Source: Psychrobacter sp. NG25
GTDB taxonomy: Bacteria > Pseudomonadota > Gammaproteobacteria > Pseudomonadales > Moraxellaceae
Length of the DNA stretch: 64,000 nt
Reading direction: 5' to 3'
Assembly: GCF_015234355.1 (NCBI RefSeq)
Contig: NZ_JADGMV010000005.1
Coordinates: forward strand, 124,001 to 188,000
Under the pieces are notes generated by a model, which saw only the letters and a list, made by a program, of their open reading frames with translations, was not told where the DNA came from and searched no databases. Position numbers and translations under genes: made by a program. Below, in pieces: positions 9,776 to 16,849 of the stretch. Within the stretch, counting starts at the first letter, position 1; each line of letters opens with the position of its first letter.

Positions 9776-11035
9776 TTATTCAAACATTTTTGGATCGTTA
9801 AAAGTAACGATTTCTTCTTCAAACTCTGGTTTTACTTTTACGACAAAGTCATCACGAGACAGACCCATACGTAACGGAATCGAACTTGCGATATAAGTTG
9901 ATGAGTAAGTACCAGCAATTAGACCGATGAAGAGGGCAACTGAGAACCAGTATAGACCATCACCACCTAAGAATAGCATTGCTAATACTACTAACAATAC
10001 CGTTGAGATGGTCATAATCGTACGGCGCAGCGTCTCTGTCAAAGACAAGTCGATAGTCTGACGCGGTGTGATACCGCGAACACGACGGAAATTCTCACGA
10101 ATACGGTCATAGACAACAATGGTATCGTTCAACGAGTAACCAATCAATGCCAAAATAGCTGCCAACACAGTTAAGTCGAATGGAAAGCCAAATAGGGCAA
10201 ACACACCAATAGTGACAACCGCGTCATGAAATAACGACATGACTGCACCAAGGGATAATTTAAATTGGAAACGTAAGGCAACATAACCAAGCATACAAGC
10301 TAATGCTAGTGCTAACGACATCACTGAGTTTAAATAGACTTCGCTACCGACCTGACTACCGATAATATTGACGTTACTGATTTCAACGCTATTATCAGCC
10401 AAGGTCAATGCTTTGGTCAGACTGGTATTTAGTCCATCAACATTATCAGACTGAGGCGGTAAGCGTATCAGAAGCTCTTGTGATGTTCCTAAATACTGTA
10501 CAACGGCATCATCGAAACCGTTATCGGCTAGGGCATTGACAACATCAACTTGTTCAACAGACTGCTCATAACGCACATCTGCTGAGACGCCGCCCGTAAA
10601 ATCAAGTCCTAAGTTCAGACCGTTTACGGCGATAGCAATGATACTACCAATGACCATCAATAAAGATAAAATTGCCATCGGCTTTTCTATCTTCATAAAA
10701 GGAATGATACGCTGGTTGCCAATGGCTTTGATACCACCTTCAGCTTGTGCTGCCGCATCATCTGCCGCATCACCTGTTGTTAGGTTAGGATCAGTTGCTT
10801 GAGTGGCCAGTGTTTGACTGTCTTTGCCAGCACCCTTACCACCGCGACGAGTTTTACTGTGACTCGATTGAGCGGTGGTAGGGTTATTGGTCTTAGTATT
10901 GCTACCTTTACCATCACGGCGTGGTTTGTTACGGCGGCGCGTGCTTGCATTGTTTCCATCGCCATTTGAGCCGCCTGAACCATTTCGATCTGGACTATTC
11001 TGCTGTTCTAGAGGATTTTTATTCTCGATAGCCAT
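9776..11035 (-). CDS. secF: Protein translocase subunit SecF with a long basic N-terminal extension
   Basis: Inner-membrane subunit that, with SecD, uses the proton gradient to help complete protein export. The periplasmic entry motif GLDFTGGV and the C-terminal block of five helices (YVALRFQFKLSLGAV, YSLNDTIVVYDRIRENFR) are clear. Usual SecF is about 310-325 aa; this one is 419 aa because of about 115 extra cytoplasmic residues before the first helix. That extension is rich in Arg, Lys, Gly, Asn and Thr (for example RRRNKPRRDGKGSNTK and KTRRGGKGAGKD). The start has a perfect TAGGAGA site and lies 9 bp from the secD stop, so the extension is truly encoded. Confidence 0.96.
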   Translation of the reverse strand: MAIENKNPLEQQNSPDRNGSGGSNGDGNNASTRRRNKPRRDGKGSNTKTNNPTTAQSSHSKTRRGGKGAGKDSQTLATQATDPNLTTGDAADDAAAQAEGGIKAIGNQRIIPFMKIEKPMAILSLLMVIGSIIAIAVNGLNLGLDFTGGVSADVRYEQSVEQVDVVNALADNGFDDAVVQYLGTSQELLIRLPPQSDNVDGLNTSLTKALTLADNSVEISNVNIIGSQVGSEVYLNSVMSLALALACMLGYVALRFQFKLSLGAVMSLFHDAVVTIGVFALFGFPFDLTVLAAILALIGYSLNDTIVVYDRIRENFRRVRGITPRQTIDLSLTETLRRTIMTISTVLLVVLAMLFLGGDGLYWFSVALFIGLIAGTYSSTYIASSIPLRMGLSRDDFVVKVKPEFEEEIVTFNDPKMFE

Positions 11036-11044
11036 AATGTTCTC

Positions 11045-12922
11045 CTAACCGATGCTCAGACGTTTGATGGATTTACGCTTGCCATAAGCAACTTGTACCA
11101 GCGCACGTGTGACCAGAATAGCCGTAAACAGCGAGCTGATAATACCAATAGCTAGCGTGATCGCAAAGCCTTTAATCGGACCAGTACCAATCGCAAATAA
11201 GATAAATGCGACCAATAAAGTTGTAATGTTGGCATCGAAAATACTACTAAAAGCACGGTCAAAACCTGCCACGATAGCGGACTTCGGCCGTACTCCGTTT
11301 GCAATCTCTTCACGTATTCGCTCAAAGATCAGCACGTTTGCATCAACTGCCATACCAATGGTCAAGACAATACCAGCAATACCGGGTAGGGTAAGTGATG
11401 AGCCTAGGATTGACATGATAGAGATGATAATAATCACGTTGACTGCTAGTGCTACGTTAGCGATGACACCAAACAGACGATAGAAGATAATCATAAACGC
11501 AAAGACTAGTAGATAGCCGACTTGCGTAGAGAATAGACCTTTTTCAATGTTCTCTTGACCCAGTGAAGGACCAATGGTGCGCTCTTCTACAAAGTACATC
11601 GGTGCCGCCAATGCTCCTGAACGTAGTAGTAGTGCAAGCTCAGCGGCTTCAGCACTGCTGTCTAGTCCAGTAATACGGAAAGAGGATCCTAGAACCGCTT
11701 GAATATTGGCACGGTTGATGACTTTGGTTTCAGCATAAGGCGTGCGTATTTCTTCAGTCTCGCCAGTTACTGGGTCTTCTTCATAGGTGATTCTTTGCTT
11801 GTTTTCAATGAACAATACAGCCATCTGTTTACCAACAGCGGTACGAGTGGCGTTCTGCATGAGCTTGCCGCCAGCACTATCCAACGTAATACTTACTTCA
11901 GGTAAACCGCTTTCATCCAAGCCAGTTTGAGCATTGGTCACTTTATCGCCGCTGACAATCGCTTGACGTTCGAGCAATACAGGTGGGCCATCTAGTGTTT
12001 CAAACGGGAACGCTTCGGTACCCGCTGGAGGAATGCCACCTGTATAGTTGTCGGCATCTTCTGCCACCATACGGAATTCAAGGTTTGCAGTACGTCCAAG
12101 CACACGTTTTGCTTCTGCAGTATCCTGTACACCTGGCAATTCTACGACGATACGATTGGCACCTTGTGATTGCACTAGGGCTTCAGTAACACCAAGCTCG
12201 GCAATACGGTTACGTAGCGTCGTCAAGTTTTGGTTGACGGCATAACTATTGATTTCATCAAGTGTCGCATCGTTATACGATAAGAGTAATGCAGGACCTT
12301 GATCATCAATAGAAGACTGCAAGCTAAAGGTGGTACCCATCGATCCTTGTAGGATGTTCTGTGCACGGTTACGAGTATCTGTATCAGCGAAATGTAGTAC
12401 CACGCTTTGATCTTCGGTCTTGATACCTTTGACTGCAATGCGTTCAGCACGTAGCTCGCGACGCATGTCGCTACTAGCACCGGTCAGACGCTGCTCAAGT
12501 GCCTTGTCCATATCGACTTCGAGTACAAAGCGCACACCACCACGTAAATCAAGACCAAGCTTCATCGGTTTTGCGCCGATGTCACGTAGCCACTGCGGTG
12601 TTGTCTGTGCTAAGTTGAGAGCGACCACATAGTTTTCACCCAAGTTTTGACGTAGCACTTCTTGCGCCTTTAGCTGATCGACTGAGTTGTCAAGACGAAC
12701 CAGCGCACTATTGCCCTCAAATGTACCATCATGGTTATTCAGACCGGCGTCTTTGAGTAAGCTTTGCGACTGCGTTAAGATCTCTTCAGACAGCTGTGTA
12801 CCTGCAGCAGCACTCGTAATCTGCACAGCGGGCTCGTCAGGATAGAGGTTAGGGGCAGCATATAGACCGGCAATGAGTATCACGACGGTAATAAGTAAGT
12901 ATTTCCAAGCGGGATATTGCAT
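11045..12922 (-). CDS. secD: Protein translocase subunit SecD
   Basis: Partner of SecF in the SecDF membrane complex, with a large periplasmic domain and six membrane helices. The motif KLGLDLRGGVRFVLEVDMD, the repeated ELPGVQD segment and the C-terminal AVDANVLIFERIREE are diagnostic. From ATG 12922 (MQYPAWKYLLI) the product is 625 aa, close to E. coli SecD (615 aa). The open frame runs 15 codons further upstream, but AAGAAGTG lies just before 12922. Transcribed yajC-secD-secF; a hairpin between yajC and secD may reduce read-through. Confidence 0.97.
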   Translation of the reverse strand: MQYPAWKYLLITVVILIAGLYAAPNLYPDEPAVQITSAAAGTQLSEEILTQSQSLLKDAGLNNHDGTFEGNSALVRLDNSVDQLKAQEVLRQNLGENYVVALNLAQTTPQWLRDIGAKPMKLGLDLRGGVRFVLEVDMDKALEQRLTGASSDMRRELRAERIAVKGIKTEDQSVVLHFADTDTRNRAQNILQGSMGTTFSLQSSIDDQGPALLLSYNDATLDEINSYAVNQNLTTLRNRIAELGVTEALVQSQGANRIVVELPGVQDTAEAKRVLGRTANLEFRMVAEDADNYTGGIPPAGTEAFPFETLDGPPVLLERQAIVSGDKVTNAQTGLDESGLPEVSITLDSAGGKLMQNATRTAVGKQMAVLFIENKQRITYEEDPVTGETEEIRTPYAETKVINRANIQAVLGSSFRITGLDSSAEAAELALLLRSGALAAPMYFVEERTIGPSLGQENIEKGLFSTQVGYLLVFAFMIIFYRLFGVIANVALAVNVIIIISIMSILGSSLTLPGIAGIVLTIGMAVDANVLIFERIREEIANGVRPKSAIVAGFDRAFSSIFDANITTLLVAFILFAIGTGPIKGFAITLAIGIISSLFTAILVTRALVQVAYGKRKSIKRLSIG

Positions 12923-13148
12923 AATCACTTCTTTAAGTTGATAAACAACTGGCGACGTAGGCCACAAGTTAGCAGATGGGAAGTTAGCGATAGCAATGGT
13001 TTAATGCTGCGTATAAAAGCCATCATCATATACCGTTGCGATCATCCGCGGTGATAGTAAAACAAAAAATAAAAACAACCTACTCAATAGAGTAAATGTA
13101 GACTATCTAGCAATCTACAAGACTGCTTTGTCTCATTTCTTTATAGCG

Positions 13149-13181
13149 AAAAATGACCGTAAATAATGTACGGTCATTTTT
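13149..13181 (-). terminator. Terminator or attenuator between yajC and secD
   Basis: Perfect 12-bp stem (AAAAATGACCGT / ACGGTCATTTTT) with a 9-nt loop; T-rich on both sides. It lies about 60 bp after the yajC stop and about 225 bp before the secD start, so secDF probably has an additional promoter or is partly attenuated. Confidence 0.7.
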
Positions 13182-13241
13182 AGTCATAACATCTACTGAT
13201 GATACGACCATCATACAATCATTCATAAAAACGATTGATGA

Positions 13242-13568
13242 TTAAATGCTTTCGATAGTGCCAGCAGGCAATACTGAGATAACAGAAGCACGTTGTACTT
13301 TGATATCAGTATTATTATTTAAGCTAACCACTGCGTAGTCGCCTTCTAGGTTTTTGATGCGACCCATTAAGCCACCAGCAAAAATGATTTCGCTACCAAC
13401 GCTCAAAGCATTGACCATTGCACGATGCTCTTTGGTGCGCTTAGACTGCGGGCGAATAACCAAGAAGTAAAAAATCGCAAAAAAAGCAACAGGCAGTAGA
13501 ATCTGACCAAATAGTGACGCAGCACCAGCAGTTTCGGCAGCATGGGCAGCTTGAATGAATAAGAACAT
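13242..13568 (-). CDS. yajC: Sec translocon accessory protein YajC
   Basis: A 108-aa protein with one membrane helix (LLPVAFFAIFYFLVIRPQSK) followed by the cytoplasmic YajC domain (VGSEIIFAGGLMGRI). YajC associates with SecDF in the inner membrane. The RPQxKR segment after the helix is the family hallmark. Its position directly upstream of secD-secF is the standard arrangement, though the gap here is over 300 bp and contains a hairpin. tgt and queA, the usual upstream neighbours, are not here. Confidence 0.95.
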   Translation of the reverse strand: MFLFIQAAHAAETAGAASLFGQILLPVAFFAIFYFLVIRPQSKRTKEHRAMVNALSVGSEIIFAGGLMGRIKNLEGDYAVVSLNNNTDIKVQRASVISVLPAGTIESI

Positions 13569-14242
13569 AATTTCTCTCAGTAAGTCATGGATAATAATAA
13601 AATTAAACGCATAGTAACAAAAAATCCCAGACTTGGTAACTGTTAATCATAGCCTGAGCACGTTTTTCTTAAGGTAATCGTCAAGCTAACAGTCATAACT
13701 TCTAGTGACCATATTTTTAATAACAGTATTTCTGATCATAGTATTTCTAATACAACACGTAAGTTATTTCTGCTGCAATGCGGTAAGTGATGAAAAAGTG
13801 CTGCGATTATAGCAAATTTCAGATATTTAGTGGATATTAGGCAATAGTAGCGTAATACAAGGTATCAAAAAGCAAAGACTTAAAAAAAGCGACTTATTGT
13901 GAAATATCAGCATCAGTGCTACTATCAAATGGCAATAATTGGCTGTATTTAGCCCACTATTTATTGGAATGTCATTAAGCCTACTATGCAGTATGAAGTT
14001 AGCTTTAAGTAGCTATCTAGAAAGTGTTAGCAGATACTACTATGTACTTTTAATTTGGTACTGTAATGTGCTCTCTATATCTGCTGCTGTTTGCTTAAAA
14101 TTCCTTTTTCTCTTTTCTGTTTAGGTTACCCAACTTGTTCACCACTTTTATGTTTGTACCTCGTTTATGTCGTCCGCGCGCTTATAAAGAAGCGTCAGCT
14201 AAACCTCCTCCGACGCTGCACTATTTTGCGCGTCTTAGAAGT
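13569..14242. other. Divergent intergenic stretch, yajC / CNNM gene
   Basis: About 670 bp of AT-rich DNA between divergent genes. The open frame of the CNNM gene reaches back to 14135 and another short frame covers 13939-14124; neither shows a family-like sequence. Promoters for both flanking genes must lie here, but none is clear by eye. Confidence 0.35.
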
Positions 14243-15430
14243 ATGAAGCCTGTTTTTGGGCTATTAGCGTTACTCGCAATGCTACTACCTTACCCAGCAT
14301 TTGCTGCTGATGCTTCAGCAGATCCTACAGCTCTCAATATTTTGTTATTGATATTCTTTGTGGTTGTGGCCATTGGTATCTCGTTTGTTTGTTCCTTGGC
14401 AGAATCCGCATTACTCAGCATGACACCCTCCTATATCGCTGACGTTCAAGAAACCAATCCAAAAAAAGCAAATATGCTCAGACGGTTAAAGGTTGATAAT
14501 ATCGACCAATCGTTGGCAGCTATTTTGACATTGAACACAGTCGCTCATACATTAGGTTCTATCGGTGCTGGTGCTCAGGCAACGATTGTCTTTGGTAGCG
14601 CATGGTTTGGTCTGTTCTCTGCCATCATGACATTGGCTATCTTATTCTTGTCTGAGATTATTCCAAAGACGTTAGGTACGGTATATTGGCGTCAGTTGAG
14701 CGGTATCGTCGCTTATTTTGTCCGCGGTATTATCTTGCTGTTGTACCCACTCATTTGGGTCTCAGAGCGTTTGACAAAATTACTGGTGCGTGGCAAAGAA
14801 CCTCAAGCATTTAGCCGTCGTGAGTTTGCGGCACTTGCGAGTATCGGTGAAGAGTCAGGGCAAATTGATCCTTTAGAATCACGTATTATTCGTAACTTAC
14901 TGGCATTTGGTGCCATTAAAGTCGAAGATATTATGACACCGCGTTCGGTAATGCTCGCGTTTGAAGAAAACAAAACGGTTGCTGAGCTATTGGTTGATCG
15001 CCCAAAGCTGACTTTTTCACGGCTACCGATTTATGATGGTGACTTAGATAATGTCACTGGCTTTGTATTAAAAACAGATATGTTGTTAGCAAAAGTGAAT
15101 CACGCTGTAGATAAGCCATTGACTCAGTTTAAGCGCGAAATTACTTTTGTATTCTCCAAAATGAAACTGTTTGATTTATTAGAGCTCATGCTAAAGAACC
15201 GTATTCATATCGCAATTACTGTCGGTGAATATGGTGAAGTTAAAGGTCTGGTCACTTTAGAAGACGTGTTTGAGACTTTATTGGGTCTAGAGATTGTGGA
15301 TGAGATAGATCGCGTTGAAGACATGCAGGCACTGGCTCGACAAATGATGGACAGAAGAGTAGAGCGTCTGGGTATGAAGCTCAGTGATGATGAACGCTAT
15401 GATAATAATAGTACAGACACTAGGCTCTAA
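14243..15430 (+). CDS. CNNM-domain (DUF21) / CBS-pair membrane protein, CorC/HlyC-like
   Basis: Inner-membrane protein of the CNNM/hemolysin-related family linked to Mg2+ or Co2+ transport. From ATG 14243 it is 395 aa. The N-terminus (MKPVFGLLALLAMLLPYPAFAADA) looks like a signal peptide or extra helix. It is followed by the CNNM domain, with CSLAESALLSM, LNTVAHTLGSIGAGA and LFLSEIIPKTLG, and then a CBS pair starting at IMTPRSVMLAF. The usual C-terminal CorC/HlyC domain appears absent, since the protein ends soon after the second CBS motif. Upstream frame to TTG 14135 is possible but unsupported. Exact ion is not deducible. Confidence 0.87.
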   Translation: MKPVFGLLALLAMLLPYPAFAADASADPTALNILLLIFFVVVAIGISFVCSLAESALLSMTPSYIADVQETNPKKANMLRRLKVDNIDQSLAAILTLNTVAHTLGSIGAGAQATIVFGSAWFGLFSAIMTLAILFLSEIIPKTLGTVYWRQLSGIVAYFVRGIILLLYPLIWVSERLTKLLVRGKEPQAFSRREFAALASIGEESGQIDPLESRIIRNLLAFGAIKVEDIMTPRSVMLAFEENKTVAELLVDRPKLTFSRLPIYDGDLDNVTGFVLKTDMLLAKVNHAVDKPLTQFKREITFVFSKMKLFDLLELMLKNRIHIAITVGEYGEVKGLVTLEDVFETLLGLEIVDEIDRVEDMQALARQMMDRRVERLGMKLSDDERYDNNSTDTRL

Positions 15431-15463
15431 GATAACGTTGTCAGATTTAGTATCGATTGACAG

Positions 15464-15690
15464 GTAGCAGGTTAAAGCTGAAGTGAAGACTGAAGCGTAG
15501 TTTGAAGAGTATGACTCAGTCTTCACTGCTGCCTACTTGCACACTTATTACAAAAGTGTAGAGTATGATGCTACTGGTATGCTAACGATGATCACTTTGC
15601 CTGTATTTATATTCGCAATAATTACACAGCGTGTCACATAGCTGTGAGAATTGAATGATAGTCTCACTCTATGATACAACAACGCTATCA
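15464..15690. other. Cluster of strong hairpins after the CNNM gene
   Basis: Perfect 12-bp arms AGTGAAGACTGA (15482-15493) and TCAGTCTTCACT (15516-15527), extended outside by GTAG-CAG / CTG-C-CTAC (15464-15470 with 15529-15536). Then ACACTT/AAGTGT (about 15539-15557) and CACAGC/GCTGTG (15625-15646). None has a U-tract. A structured 3' end, or a noncoding RNA, is possible. Confidence 0.45.
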
Positions 15691-15787
15691 TGACTATTAG
15701 AAATATGGTGATGATAAAGACAGTTATTGAAAGGTATCGCTATCTAGCTAAAGATTATTACGATGTAAAAAGTCTCGTCAGCTAAGA

Positions 15788-15836
15788 AGTATCATTATTT
15801 AAAAAATATCATTATCTAAAAAGTATCACTATCAAA
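15788..15836. repeat. Short imperfect tandem repeat
   Basis: Three units of 16-18 bp of the form GTATCATTATCTAAAAA lie head to tail. A fourth, diverged copy (GTATCGCTATCTAGCTAAAG) is at about 15735. It lies upstream of the small exported protein gene, in an otherwise gene-free stretch (15431-15968). Confidence 0.55.
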
Positions 15837-15968
15837 CCAAAGCATGAGAGCCAACAGCATTTGCTTAGTTTACTATTGCGTAGCTGAGCGATATGTTGAA
15901 TCAAATGATAGAAACACGTTAGTCGTCACTATATGACAACAACGGAAACTGTATTGCTAAGGATTATC

Positions 15969-16463
15969 ATGAAACGATTATGGGGAAAAGGGCTTTTGGC
16001 GCTATTAATCAAAGGCGCAGGCGTGGCTGCTGTAGTGGCTGTTGCAAGTACCGTAAGTATCAGTGCGCAAGCAGCGCCCATGACCGAAGCGTTGGTGCAA
16101 AATTACGCCTCAGCAATGAAGTCATCAGCAAATAGCCGAAATGTCAGTCAGGTTGCTCGTCTCGTCTCTGATGATGCACTGATTTCGTTATCTAGAAAGG
16201 GCAAGTCTACTAGCTTGGACAAAGATGCTTATTTGAAACTGCTACAAAATAGCTGGAATGATACCTCTAACTATCGTTATGACATCTCCGTAGACAACAT
16301 TGTCATTACAGGCGAGCAGGCCAAAGCCAATGTCACCACTAACGAAAGTTGGGTAAAAGATGGTCAAACTGTCTCGTTCGTCACCACATCTAGAGTGACT
16401 TTGACGCTATCAACTGGCAATGCAGTACTACTACGTGCGGTATCACAAATAACGATTAACTAG
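15969..16463 (+). CDS. Small exported protein, possibly NTF2/SnoaL-like
   Basis: From ATG 15969 (preceded by AAGGAT) the product is 164 aa with a clear signal peptide: basic MKRLWGKG, a hydrophobic stretch and cleavage probably after SISAQA-A. The mature part has an alternating pattern (ALVQNYASAMKSSANSRNVSQVARLVSDDALI... ending VLLRAVSQITIN) reminiscent of NTF2-like/SnoaL-like domains, where a helical N-terminus packs on a curved sheet. I do not recognise a specific family. Periplasmic location is inferred. A longer frame begins at 15933 but would place extra polar residues before the signal peptide. Confidence 0.7.
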   Translation: MKRLWGKGLLALLIKGAGVAAVVAVASTVSISAQAAPMTEALVQNYASAMKSSANSRNVSQVARLVSDDALISLSRKGKSTSLDKDAYLKLLQNSWNDTSNYRYDISVDNIVITGEQAKANVTTNESWVKDGQTVSFVTTSRVTLTLSTGNAVLLRAVSQITIN

Positions 16464-16849
16464 CCAACTCATTAGAGCAGGTTCTAAAATTAAGGACATG
16501 CTCTAGCGATTCAGTATTGATTACACGTTATATGAACCATTCAGTCATTAACATCAATTTGGTATTGAACTGGTTTATTTAAAAATCTGCTTTATTCAAA
16601 AAGCTAGTTACTATCTACTAAAAAGACAATCATTATCTATTGAAGCCTACTGATCCCGTACGATGTTGGTTGTTCACACGATTGTCTGCATGGACGAAAT
16701 AATCTGGCGCCTTAGTAGACCAATCTAGATGTCGACTCAACTTATGACTATTATCTTTTTATATTAACTGGTCTTTGCTTTATATTGCATATTATACTAT
16801 CAAGCAATTCTATCTCATCACTTCTTGTCGTTAGGAAACTCTTAATATC
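16464..16849. other. Gene-free stretch upstream of mltD (386 bp)
   Basis: No open frame or strong hairpin. The AT-rich end (16760-16830) with TATACT-like sequence probably holds the mltD promoter, but no clear -35 is visible. Confidence 0.3.
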
